Shown here piece after piece: positions 1-7,737 of a DNA stretch of 64,000 nucleotides. The DNA is from [Mycobacterium] fortunisiensis. Its GTDB lineage: Bacteria > Actinomycetota > Actinomycetes > Mycobacteriales > Mycobacteriaceae. Position 1 is the first letter of the stretch; every line of letters starts with the position of its first letter. The notes beneath the pieces are model-generated. The model did not search any database. It worked only from the letters and a program-made list of their open reading frames with translations, and was not told the origin of the DNA. A program made the translations under genes and the position numbers. The DNA lies in contig NZ_VOMB01000010.1 of assembly GCF_019050325.1 (NCBI RefSeq), positions 124,001 to 188,000 of the forward strand, given 5' to 3'.

Positions 1-527
1 TAGTTTTCGTACGGCTCGCGCTGCACCTGAGCGCCGAACGTGCGGGCTCGTTCCAGAACCGCGTCGGTGTCCGCCACGTGGAGCAGCAGGCTCACCGAAT
101 TGGTTTCCGGTTCAGGGACTTTCAATCCCAGTTCGGGGTATTCGTCGGCCAGGTAGAGCACGCCTCCGGCCAGCTCGAGCTCGGCGTGCCCGATACGGCC
201 GTCATCCATGACGATCGGCTCGCCGACCTGTCGGGCGCCGAACACGTCGACATACCAGGCGATCGCCGCGCGCGCGTCGCGGGTGGCGAGGTAGGGGATC
301 ACGGCCGAGCGCGGCTGCGGCGCCGCCGGGTGGTTCAGTGCCGCTGATGGCCGGTCCAGGTCGGAAAGCGCGGTGTCGGTTCCGCTCATGACGACTCCTT
401 CGGTGTGGGTGGGCAGGGTGAGTGCCGATTCCAGGCGGGCACGCAGGCGGGCCGCGAACGCCGGATCGGGGGAGACCGGATGGTCGTGGCCGGTCAGCAC
501 GGTCAATGGATCGTGGCTGTTGTTCAC
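1..527 (-). CDS. VOC (glyoxalase-fold) protein, C-terminus cut by window edge
   Basis: Vicinal-oxygen-chelate family protein of the PhnB/glyoxalase type; its substrate is unknown. About 175 residues are visible and the C-terminus lies off the left edge. I start it at the GTG at 527 rather than the in-frame ATG at 389. The GTG has a strong ribosome site (AGGGAGGAAC) and its GTGA overlaps the stop of the sigma-factor gene, so the two are translationally coupled. This start gives a 46-residue leader with a charged helix-like stretch (PDPAFAARLRARLESAL). A proline/alanine linker follows, and then the VOC fold from about residue 73 (VIPYLATRDARAAIAWY). The coupling suggests it works with the sigma factor. 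The domain call is firm; the role is not known. Confidence 0.85.
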   Translation of the reverse strand, partial: MNNSHDPLTVLTGHDHPVSPDPAFAARLRARLESALTLPTHTEGVVMSGTDTALSDLDRPSAALNHPAAPQPRSAVIPYLATRDARAAIAWYVDVFGARQVGEPIVMDDGRIGHAELELAGGVLYLADEYPELGLKVPEPETNSVSLLLHVADTDAVLERARTFGAQVQREPYEN

Positions 528-1033
528 GACGTTCCTCCCTCCGGGTACTGGGATCGGAAGGCGCGGCGGGCCCGCACCAACAGGGCTTCGGTGGCGTGCA
601 CCGTGCGGCCGATCAACTCGGCGCACTCGGGCACCGTGCAGTCATCGAGGTAGCGCAGCGCCAGCACGGTCCGGTGGTGTTCGGGCAGGCGCGCCAAAAC
701 CGACTCGGCGACAAGGCGATCCAGTTCGGCATCCCAGTCGTCGGCCGGGTCCACCGGTTCGGGCAGTTCGGCCACCGGCACGGTGAAGCGGTCGTGGCGG
801 CGTCGGTAGTGGTCGGCGAGTTTGTGCCGGGCCACCCCGATCAGCCACGGCACCGAGATCGGCGGCGGCGACGGTCGGCGAGCCGCGTCCATGGCGGCCA
901 GGAACGTCTCCGACGTCAGGTCCTCGGCGGTTCCGCGGTCACCGCAGCGGCGTACGAAGTAGCCGTACACCACTGGCAAGGCCTCGTCGTAGCACCTCAG
1001 CAGTAGCCGCGGAGCGTCAGTTTCGGCGCTCAC
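524..1033 (-). CDS. ECF-type RNA polymerase sigma factor
   Basis: Extracytoplasmic-function sigma-70 factor of 169 residues, a normal length for the family. Region 2 spans about residues 10-75 (core-polymerase and -10 contacts: YGYFVRRCGDRGTAEDLTSETF). Region 4 spans about 110-160 and has the usual helix-turn-helix with LPEHHRTVLALRYLDDCTV and the C-terminal ARRAFR helix. The start is GTG. There is no classical membrane anti-sigma gene next to it; the only coupled gene is the VOC protein, whose start overlaps this stop by four bases. The promoter must lie in the 94-base gap shared with the divergent dioxygenase gene. The regulon is unknown. Confidence 0.9.
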   Translation of the reverse strand: MSAETDAPRLLLRCYDEALPVVYGYFVRRCGDRGTAEDLTSETFLAAMDAARRPSPPPISVPWLIGVARHKLADHYRRRHDRFTVPVAELPEPVDPADDWDAELDRLVAESVLARLPEHHRTVLALRYLDDCTVPECAELIGRTVHATEALLVRARRAFRSQYPEGGTS

Positions 1034-1127
1034 ACCCTTATCGTCGCCTTCGGGGACCGAACTCCGACGGGTTGCGCGAAGAAATTTTCACCGGAAAATC
1101 ATTGGCCCCGGTCAGTGGTGGTGCGCC

Positions 1128-1826
1128 ATGGTGGTGGTCGACGTGGTGGATGTCTATGCATTCCGGAGGGACGGGTTCGTCAGGGTCGAGCAGGCGGCTC
1201 CGGTCGAAATTGCCGATGCGGCCAGGGATCTGCTCTGGGAGCAGATCGGGCTGTCGCCGTATGAACCGGCAACCTGGACCAGCCCGGTGGTCTGGGCGGC
1301 CGACCTCACCGGGGCCGGCCCGTTCGGGGAGTTGGCGGGCAGCGTCGTGCTCGCCGATACGTTGGACGAGATCTGCGGAGCCGGACGGTGGCAGCCGCGG
1401 GGCTGGCACATCGACGCCAACACCCCGCTGCCGGGTGGGGAGTGGGCGGTCAGCGGCCGTCCGCACACGCTGTTGGTGCTGACCCTGCTGTCCGAGGTGG
1501 GTCCTACCGATGCGCCGACGCGCATTCGGGTGGGTTCACACCGTGACGTCGCCCGGGTGCTGGGCCCAGATCCGGTCGATTTCGTGGCGGCCGGTGCGGT
1601 GGTCGACGATGCGAGCCGAAGCTGTCCGGTGGCCCATGCGACGGGCCGGCCCGGTGACATGTACGTGGTGCACCCGTTCACAGCCCATGCCGCCGACGTA
1701 CATCGTGGCAGCACACCACGTTTCATGTCGCAGGCGCCTGTCATGCTCACCGACGAACTCGGCCCGCAGGGTCCGCCGGCCCTGGCCTGCGTGTGGGACA
1801 GGCCGTCGGATCAGGACTTGGCGTAG
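1128..1826 (+). CDS. Phytanoyl-CoA dioxygenase (PhyH) family protein
   Basis: Predicted Fe(II)/2-oxoglutarate-dependent dioxygenase of the PhyH superfamily, 232 residues, cytosolic. The metal-binding facial triad is visible as H94-x-D96 in RGWHIDAN and a distal histidine near residue 187 in VVHPFTAHAADVH. An arginine at about 198 (STPRF) is placed to hold 2-oxoglutarate. It is divergent from the sigma-factor gene, with a 94-base gap. That gap contains a small perfect palindrome (ATTTTC-ACCG-GAAAAT, 1084-1099). The substrate cannot be read from sequence. The start ATG has no good ribosome site, so a nearby in-frame GTG (for example 1131 or 1137) is possible. Confidence 0.75.
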   Translation: MVVVDVVDVYAFRRDGFVRVEQAAPVEIADAARDLLWEQIGLSPYEPATWTSPVVWAADLTGAGPFGELAGSVVLADTLDEICGAGRWQPRGWHIDANTPLPGGEWAVSGRPHTLLVLTLLSEVGPTDAPTRIRVGSHRDVARVLGPDPVDFVAAGAVVDDASRSCPVAHATGRPGDMYVVHPFTAHAADVHRGSTPRFMSQAPVMLTDELGPQGPPALACVWDRPSDQDLA

Positions 1827-1895
1827 AAGAAGCCCGTTCCGATGATCGCGATGTGATCGCGATGCCCGACAGCACGGCGATACCTTGAGGCCTGG

Positions 1896-2537
1896 TTACC
1901 CGGAAGGCCGGATGTCCATACCCGCCGGGGTCAGAGCCTCCAGCCCCGGCCGGGCCACCTCGAAGGCGTCGGCGATGGCCTGCGACAGGGCCACCGACTC
2001 GTCGGCCAGCCAGTGCCCATAGGCCGACAGTGCCACGCCAAGCATCAGCCAGCCCACGGTCTGTGGCATCAGATCGTCGGCGTGGGCGCCGATCCGTCCC
2101 GCCACGTACACCGCGACCACCTCACGCCAACCGGCGTACATCGTCATCGAATACGCCTGCAGTTCAGCAGTTTCCAGGATCACCCGCATGCGCCGGCGAT
2201 GCTGGGTCAGCTCGGCGTCGTCGTAGGTGTTGAACGACAGCAGGGCCGCACGCAGTGCCTCGGCCAGCGGGATCTCGGTGCTCAGCGAGGCGAGCAGCTC
2301 CCGTAGGTGCTGCAGGTGGGCGTTGAAATCTCCCCAGGGGATGGCGTTCTTGGAGGCGTAGTAGCGGAACAGCGTGCGCCGTGCGATGCCGGCCGCCTTG
2401 GCCACGTCATCGACGCTGACCTGGTCGAAGCCGCGGGTGGCGAAGAGCTGCAGGGCGACGTCGGTGATGTGGTCCTGGGTGGTGGACGGACGCCGGCCGA
2501 CGCGCGACCCGGATGCCCCCGGGGCCAAACCCGCCAT
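1896..2537 (-). CDS. mftR: Mycofactocin system TetR-type regulator MftR
   Basis: TetR-family repressor that sits divergently to the mycofactocin genes. The N-terminal helix-turn-helix occupies about residues 20-65 ([24 protein letters not shown]). The C-terminal ligand domain ends in [21 protein letters not shown] choose the ATG at 2537, which is preceded by AAGGGCGG. A GTG at 2561 in the same frame would add eight residues. Known biology: MftR controls mycofactocin genes and is reported to respond to long-chain acyl-CoAs. The 92-base gap to mftA must hold both promoters and the operator, but I could not pick out a convincing palindrome there. Confidence 0.92.
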   Translation of the reverse strand: MAGLAPGASGSRVGRRPSTTQDHITDVALQLFATRGFDQVSVDDVAKAAGIARRTLFRYYASKNAIPWGDFNAHLQHLRELLASLSTEIPLAEALRAALLSFNTYDDAELTQHRRRMRVILETAELQAYSMTMYAGWREVVAVYVAGRIGAHADDLMPQTVGWLMLGVALSAYGHWLADESVALSQAIADAFEVARPGLEALTPAGMDIRPSG

Positions 2538-2629
2538 GAATCCGCCCTTCCATTTGTGCACTCGATGCCATATTCTTGCGACTCAGGTCACAATTGTCGA
2601 GGACCACAGCCGAAAGAAAGGTGCGATTC

Positions 2630-2725
2630 GTGGATCAGAACCCGCAGACAGAAACCGAAACCCAGCTCGTCACCGAGACGCTCGTCGAAGAGGTCTCGAT
2701 CGACGGTATGTGCGGGGTTTACTGA
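2630..2725 (+). CDS. mftA: Mycofactocin precursor peptide MftA
   Basis: A 31-residue ribosomally made precursor with the diagnostic C-terminal core IDGMCGVY. The final Val-Tyr pair is decarboxylated and cross-linked by MftC, released by MftE and oxidised by MftD. The leader is acidic ([11 protein letters not shown]), as expected for recognition by MftB. The start is GTG at 2630, with AAAGAAAGG about nine bases upstream; a second GTG three codons earlier (2621) is less well placed. The stop is two bases before the mftB start. It is shorter than most gene-finder cut-offs and is easily missed. Confidence 0.96.
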   Translation: MDQNPQTETETQLVTETLVEEVSIDGMCGVY

Positions 2726-2727
2726 CA

Positions 2728-3042
2728 GTGTCCACACAGGTCACCGAAGCGGCCGGGCGCACCGGTGTGGTCTTCGACCCCGATGTCAGCTGGCGGTTAC
2801 ACCACCAGGTGGCGGTGCGGCCCGAGCCGTTCGGTGCCCTGCTGTATCACTTCGGAACCCGCAAGCTGTCGTTTCTGAAGAACCGGACGGTCGTCGAGGT
2901 GGTCAACGCTCTGGCTGACCATCCCGACGCCCGGTCCGCGTGCCGCGCGGCCGGTATCGCCGACTCCGACCAGGGCCCGTACCTGCATGCGCTGAGTGTG
3001 CTGGTGGCCTCGAAGATGCTCATCCCCGGGAATACACAATGA
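2728..3042 (+). CDS. mftB: Mycofactocin peptide chaperone MftB
   Basis: Small PqqD-like RiPP recognition element protein of 104 residues. It binds the MftA leader and presents it to the radical SAM enzyme MftC. The recognisable core is FDPDVSWRLHHQVAVRPEPFGALLYHFGTRKLSFLKN, a three-strand wing, followed by the helical half with AVVEVVNAL-like sequence. The GTG start at 2728 lies two bases after mftA. The same frame is open for 350 bases upstream, but that stretch covers mftA in another frame and is not coding. The stop overlaps the start of mftC by four bases (ATGA), showing translational coupling. Confidence 0.92.
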   Translation: MSTQVTEAAGRTGVVFDPDVSWRLHHQVAVRPEPFGALLYHFGTRKLSFLKNRTVVEVVNALADHPDARSACRAAGIADSDQGPYLHALSVLVASKMLIPGNTQ

Positions 3043-4247
3043 CTTCTGTTGCGCCTGCGCCGGTGCGCACCCCCGTTCCGAGGCTCGTCGAACAGTTCGA
3101 ACACGGACTCGACGCGCCGATCTGCCTGACCTGGGAGCTCACCTACGCCTGCAACCTGGCGTGCGTGCACTGCCTGTCCTCCTCGGGCAAGCGGGATCCG
3201 CGCGAGCTGTCCACCCAGCAGTGCAAGGACATCATCGACGAGCTGGAACGCATGCAGGTGTTCTACGTGAACATCGGCGGTGGCGAACCCACTGTGCGCC
3301 CGGACTTCTGGGAGTTGGTCGACTATGCGACCGAGCACCACGTCGGGGTCAAGTTCTCCACCAACGGCGTGCGCATCACCCCCGAGGTGGCCGCGAAACT
3401 TGCCGCCAGTGACTACGTCGACGTGCAGATCTCCCTGGACGGCGCCAACGCCGAGGTGAACGACGCGGTGCGCGGCAAGGGCTCGTTCGACATGGCCGTG
3501 CGCGCGCTGGAAAACCTTGCCGCGGCTGGCTTTTCCGATGCCAAGATCTCCGTGGTGGTGACCCGGCACAACGTCGACCAGCTCGATGAGTTCAAGGCGC
3601 TGGCCGACCGCTACGGGGCCACGCTGCGGATCACCCGGCTGCGCCCGTCGGGCCGCGGTGCCGACGTCTGGGACGAACTGCACCCCACCCCGGACCAGCA
3701 GCGCCAGCTGTACAACTGGCTGGTCGCCCATGGCGAGCGGGTGCTCACCGGCGACTCGTTCTTCCACCTGTCCGGGCTCGGTGAGCCTGGCGCGCTGGCC
3801 GGGCTGAACCTGTGCGGCGCCGGCCGGGTGGTCTGCCTGATCGATCCGGTGGGCGACGTCTACGCCTGCCCGTTCGCCATCCATGACAAGTTCCTGGCCG
3901 GAAACATTTTGGAAGATACCGGTTTTGGCTCCGGTTTCCAGAACGTCTGGCAGCACTCGCCGCTGTTCCGGGAACTGCGCGAGCCGCAGTCGGCCGGTGC
4001 CTGCAGTGGCTGCGGGCATTACGACGCCTGTCGCGGTGGCTGCATGGCCGCCAAGTTCTTCACCGGTCTGCCGATGGACGGGCCGGATCCCGAGTGCGTC
4101 GAAGGCTGGGGCGAGCCGGCCCTGGCCGCCGAACGCGTCAAGCCCAAGCCCAGCGGCGATCATTCCCGCGGCACCAAGCAGGGGCCGGTGGCCCTGAAGT
4201 TGCTGACCAAGCCGCCCGCCCGCATCTGTAACGAAAGTCCGGTGTAA
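3039..4247 (+). CDS. mftC: Mycofactocin radical SAM maturase MftC
   Basis: Radical SAM/SPASM enzyme of 402 residues. It oxidatively decarboxylates the C-terminal tyrosine of MftA and then forms the Val-Tyr carbon-carbon bond. The SAM-cluster motif CxxxCxxC is at C38, C42 and C45 (TYACNLACVHC). A GGGEPT SAM-binding motif follows. The SPASM cysteines for auxiliary Fe-S clusters are in the last third (NLCGAG, VYACPF, CSGCGHYDACRGGCM). The start ATG overlaps the mftB stop. Genes A-B-C-D are packed within a few bases and must form one operon. Confidence 0.96.
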   Translation: MTSVAPAPVRTPVPRLVEQFEHGLDAPICLTWELTYACNLACVHCLSSSGKRDPRELSTQQCKDIIDELERMQVFYVNIGGGEPTVRPDFWELVDYATEHHVGVKFSTNGVRITPEVAAKLAASDYVDVQISLDGANAEVNDAVRGKGSFDMAVRALENLAAAGFSDAKISVVVTRHNVDQLDEFKALADRYGATLRITRLRPSGRGADVWDELHPTPDQQRQLYNWLVAHGERVLTGDSFFHLSGLGEPGALAGLNLCGAGRVVCLIDPVGDVYACPFAIHDKFLAGNILEDTGFGSGFQNVWQHSPLFRELREPQSAGACSGCGHYDACRGGCMAAKFFTGLPMDGPDPECVEGWGEPALAAERVKPKPSGDHSRGTKQGPVALKLLTKPPARICNESPV

Positions 4248-4251
4248 ATCC

Positions 4252-5442
4252 ATGGCTCGTGATACCTGGTTCGAGACCGTCGCCATCGCCCAGCAGCGGG
4301 CGAAGAAGCGACTGCCCCGCTCCGCGTACTCGTCGCTGATCTCGGCCAGCGAAAAAGGTGTGACGGTCTCCGACAACGTGGAGTCGTTCGCCGAACTGGG
4401 GTTCGCCCCGCACGTCATCGGTGCCACCGAGAAGCGTGAGATGGCGACAACGGTGATGGGGCAAGACATTTCGATGCCCGTCATCATCTCGCCGACCGGT
4501 GTGCAGGCGGTGGACCCCGACGGTGAGGTGGCCGTGGCGCGGGCGGCCGCGGCACGTGGCACCGCCATGGGGCTGTCGTCGTTCGCGAGCAAGCCGATGG
4601 AAGAAGTCACCGCCGTCAACGACAAGATCTTCTTCCAGATCTACTGGCTCGGATCCCGCGACGAGATTGCCGAGCGGGTGCAGCGGGCCAAGGATGCGGG
4701 TGCGGTCGGGCTCATCGCCACGACCGACTGGAGCTTCAGCCACGGCCGGGACTGGGGTAGCCCGAAGATTCCGGAGCGAATGGACTTGCGCACGATGTTG
4801 CGGATGTCCCCGGAGGTGCTCACCAAGCCGCGCTGGCTGTGGAGCTTCGGCAAACACCTGCGTCCGCCGGACCTGCGGGTGCCCAACCAGGGCCGGCGCG
4901 GCGAGCCGGGGCCGACGTTCTTCGAGGCCTACGGCCAGTGGATGGGCACCCCGCCACCCACCTGGGAGGACATTGCCTGGTTGCGCGAGCAGTGGGGTGG
5001 ACCTTTCCTACTCAAGGGCATGGTCCGCGTCGATGACGCCAAACGTGCTGTTGACGCAGGTGTTTCGGCGATCACGGTGTCCAACCACGGCGGCAACAAC
5101 CTGGACGGCACGCCCGCGGCGATCCGCTGCCTGCCGGCCATCGCCGAAGCGGTGGGGGACCAGGTGGAGGTTTTGCTGGACGGCGGGATCCGCCGGGGCA
5201 GCGACGTGGTGAAGGCCGTGGCGCTGGGTGCCCGGGCCGTGATGATCGGTCGGGCCTACCTGTGGGGCCTGGCTGCCAACGGGCAGGCCGGTGTGGAGAA
5301 CGTCCTCGATATCCTCTCCGGCGGCATCGACTCGGTGCTGCGCGGGTTGGGTAAGTCCTCGATCCACGAGTTGACGCCCGAGGACATCCTCGTGCCCGAG
5401 GGCTTCACCCGGACGCTCGGAGTGCCGCGCGCCGGGGCCTGA
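4252..5442 (+). CDS. mftD: Pre-mycofactocin synthase MftD (FMN-dependent)
   Basis: FMN enzyme of the alpha-hydroxy-acid oxidase/lactate dehydrogenase fold, 396 residues. In M. tuberculosis the equivalent was named LldD1. In the mycofactocin pathway it oxidatively deaminates the released cyclised dipeptide (AHDP) to the redox-active alpha-keto amide, pre-mycofactocin. The TIM-barrel signatures are visible: the active-site SNHGGNNLDG near residue 280 (catalytic His and flavin contacts) and the phosphate-binding LDGGIRRGSDVVKA and ARAVMIGRAY segments. It starts five bases after mftC. A 133-base non-coding gap follows before mftE. Confidence 0.94.
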   Translation: MARDTWFETVAIAQQRAKKRLPRSAYSSLISASEKGVTVSDNVESFAELGFAPHVIGATEKREMATTVMGQDISMPVIISPTGVQAVDPDGEVAVARAAAARGTAMGLSSFASKPMEEVTAVNDKIFFQIYWLGSRDEIAERVQRAKDAGAVGLIATTDWSFSHGRDWGSPKIPERMDLRTMLRMSPEVLTKPRWLWSFGKHLRPPDLRVPNQGRRGEPGPTFFEAYGQWMGTPPPTWEDIAWLREQWGGPFLLKGMVRVDDAKRAVDAGVSAITVSNHGGNNLDGTPAAIRCLPAIAEAVGDQVEVLLDGGIRRGSDVVKAVALGARAVMIGRAYLWGLAANGQAGVENVLDILSGGIDSVLRGLGKSSIHELTPEDILVPEGFTRTLGVPRAGA

Positions 5443-5575
5443 CGGCGCACCCGTGCGCGTCGCGGTGTGCCGTGACTGGGGTGGCAGAAGAGGCGTACGT
5501 GATGCTCACGGCGGGTGTGGGGAAATTCGGGGCAAAGCAATTGCTGCCCGTACTCCAACAATTGGCGCACAGTAG

Positions 5576-6319
5576 GTGAATTCGGCCTACGATCGGCACG
5601 TGGCTTTCCCCAGCGGGCTCGGGAACTCAACGTCGAGACAGCTACGCAGCATGTCGCCAATGTTGATCATCCCGGTGGGCTCTACCGAGCAACATGGTCC
5701 GCACCTGCCCCTGGACACCGACACCCGGATCGCCACCGCCGTCGCGCACGCGGTGCGTGAGCGTCTCGATGCTCCGGTGCCGGGGGAGTGGATGGTCGCA
5801 CCGCCGGTCTGTTACGGCGCCAGCGGCGAGCACGAAGGTTTTCCGGGCACGGTGTCGATTGGCACCGAAGCCCTGCGATTGTTGCTGGTGGAGTACGGAC
5901 GGTCCGCGTGTGGTTGGGCCCCGCGGCTGGCCTTCGTCAATGGTCACGGGGGGAATCTGCAGGCATTGGCGGCGGCCGTGACCCGGCTGCGTGACGAGGG
6001 CCGCGATGTTGGCTGGGTGCCGTGCTTCGCGTCCGGTGCCGACGCACATGCGGGGCATACCGAAACATCTGTATTGCTACATATTTCGCCCGAGGATGTC
6101 GATGCCGCGGCGTGGTCCCCCGGGAACACGGCTCCGCTGGCGGAGCTCATGCCGGCGATGCGTAGCGGCGGCGTCGCCGCGGTCAGCGAACTCGGGGTGC
6201 TCGGCGACCCGACAACCGCCACCGCCGCCGACGGGGAGCGTATCTTTGCTGAAATGGTCGACGGGTGTGCCGGTCGGATGAGGCGGTGGCAGCCGGACCG
6301 GAACGGATTGTTGATATGA
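5576..6319 (+). CDS. mftE: Mycofactocin peptidase MftE (creatininase family)
   Basis: Creatininase-fold metallopeptidase of 247 residues. It cleaves the modified C-terminal dipeptide from processed MftA. The metal ligands are visible in [15 protein letters not shown] (near residues 35-50) and in FVNGHGGN. A further conserved histidine/glutamate segment is HAGHTETS. The GTG start ([14 protein letters not shown]) follows AGTAG. It ends in ATGA, overlapping mftF by four bases. The 133-base gap before this gene could hold a second promoter for mftEFG, but no clear -10/-35 pair stands out. Confidence 0.93.
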   Translation: MNSAYDRHVAFPSGLGNSTSRQLRSMSPMLIIPVGSTEQHGPHLPLDTDTRIATAVAHAVRERLDAPVPGEWMVAPPVCYGASGEHEGFPGTVSIGTEALRLLLVEYGRSACGWAPRLAFVNGHGGNLQALAAAVTRLRDEGRDVGWVPCFASGADAHAGHTETSVLLHISPEDVDAAAWSPGNTAPLAELMPAMRSGGVAAVSELGVLGDPTTATAADGERIFAEMVDGCAGRMRRWQPDRNGLLI

Positions 6320-7728
6320 CCGGACCGAGGCTGCCCGACGGTTTTGCCGTGCAGGTGGATCGCCGCGTCAAGGTGCTCGGGGCCGGCGCGGCCCTGCTGG
6401 GTGGGTCGCCCACCCGGTTGCTGCGGCTGGCGCCGACGGCGCAGACGATGCTCAACGGTGGCCGTCTGGAAGTGCATGATGCGCAGAGCGCGCAATTGGC
6501 GCGGACTTTGCTCGACGCCACGGTGGCTCATCCCCGCCCGCCGAGTGGGCCCTCGCATCGCGACGTGACGGTCATTATTCCGGTGCGCGACAACGTATCC
6601 GGTCTGCACCGGTTGATCGCGGCGTTGCGCGGTCTGCGGGTGATCGTGGTTGACGACGGGTCGGCCGTCCCGGTGGCGCAATCCGAGTTCGCCGGGATGC
6701 ACTGTGATGTGCAGGTGCTCCGGCACCTGCGTAGCAACGGTCCGGCGGCGGCCCGCAACACCGGTCTGGCCGCCTGTGAGACGGACTTCGTGGCGTTCCT
6801 CGACTCTGATGTGGTGCCCCGCCGCGGCTGGCTGGAGGCGTTGCTCGGGCACTTCTGCGATCCGGCTGTGGCGCTCGTGGCACCCCGGATCGTCGGGCTG
6901 CACACCGCCGACAACGTGGTGGCCCGGTATGAGGCGGTGCGGTCGTCGTTGGATCTGGGGGTGCGTGAGGCGCCGGTGGTGCCCTACGGCCCGGTGTCCT
7001 ACGTGCCGAGTGCGGCGATCATCTGCCGGCGGTCGGCGCTGGCCGCGGTCGGCGGCTTCGACGAGACCATGCGATCAGGCGAGGATGTGGACCTGTGCTG
7101 GCGGCTGGTGGAATCCGGGGCCCGGCTGCGCTACGAGCCGATCGCGCTGGTGGCTCACGATCACCGGACAGATCTGCGAGAGTGGTTCAACCGCAAGGCT
7201 TTCTACGGCAGCTCGGCCGCACCGTTGAGCACCAGGCACCCGGGCAAGACCGCACCGGTGGTGATCTCGGGCTGGACGCTGATGGTGTGGCTGCTGCTGG
7301 CCATGGGCTCGAGCGTGGGATATCTGGGCTCGGTGGTGATCGCCATCTTCACCGGCCGCCGCATCGCCCGGTCGCTGAGCGCCGTCGACACCGAGCCCAC
7401 CGAGGTCGCCGCGGTGACCGCGCGCGGGCTGTGGTCGGCGGCGCTGCAGCTGTGCTCGGCCATCTGTCGGCACTACTGGCCGGTCGCCCTGATCGCCGCG
7501 CTGCTGTTCCGCCGGGCCAGGCATGCGGTGCTGGTGGCCGCGGTGCTCGACGGGGTGGTGGATTGGGCCACCCGGCGAGGCAACGCCGACGACGACACCA
7601 AACCGGTCGGCCTGCTGGCCCACTTGCTGCTCAAGCGACTCGACGACATGGCCTACGGGCTGGGGCTGTGGACCGGCGTGGTGCGGGAACGCCAGTTGGG
7701 TGCGCTCAAGCCGCAGCTGCGGAGCTGA
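6316..7728 (+). CDS. mftF: Mycofactocin glycosyltransferase MftF
   Basis: Family-2 glycosyltransferase of 470 residues. It decorates mycofactocin with an oligo-glucose (cellulose-like beta-1,4) chain. The GT-A domain covers about residues 80-310: nucleotide-binding [16 protein letters not shown], the metal-binding DSD in FLDSDVV, and [18 protein letters not shown]. Hydrophobic segments near 325-345 and 385-420 suggest membrane association. The start ATG overlaps the mftE stop; the frame is open further upstream but overlaps mftE there. mftG follows after nine bases. Confidence 0.94.
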   Translation: MTGPRLPDGFAVQVDRRVKVLGAGAALLGGSPTRLLRLAPTAQTMLNGGRLEVHDAQSAQLARTLLDATVAHPRPPSGPSHRDVTVIIPVRDNVSGLHRLIAALRGLRVIVVDDGSAVPVAQSEFAGMHCDVQVLRHLRSNGPAAARNTGLAACETDFVAFLDSDVVPRRGWLEALLGHFCDPAVALVAPRIVGLHTADNVVARYEAVRSSLDLGVREAPVVPYGPVSYVPSAAIICRRSALAAVGGFDETMRSGEDVDLCWRLVESGARLRYEPIALVAHDHRTDLREWFNRKAFYGSSAAPLSTRHPGKTAPVVISGWTLMVWLLLAMGSSVGYLGSVVIAIFTGRRIARSLSAVDTEPTEVAAVTARGLWSAALQLCSAICRHYWPVALIAALLFRRARHAVLVAAVLDGVVDWATRRGNADDDTKPVGLLAHLLLKRLDDMAYGLGLWTGVVRERQLGALKPQLRS

Positions 7729-7737
7729 AGCGGCGAC

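Noticed and set aside
2538..2629. An MftR operator palindrome in the mftR-mftA gap
   Set aside because: An operator should be here, but I found only short, imperfect symmetries (such as CAATTG) that I cannot separate from chance.
2847..4625. A 592-codon open frame on the minus strand across mftB, mftC and mftD
   Set aside because: It is antisense to three genes with clear family motifs, its translation has no recognisable domain, and long antisense frames are expected at this GC content.
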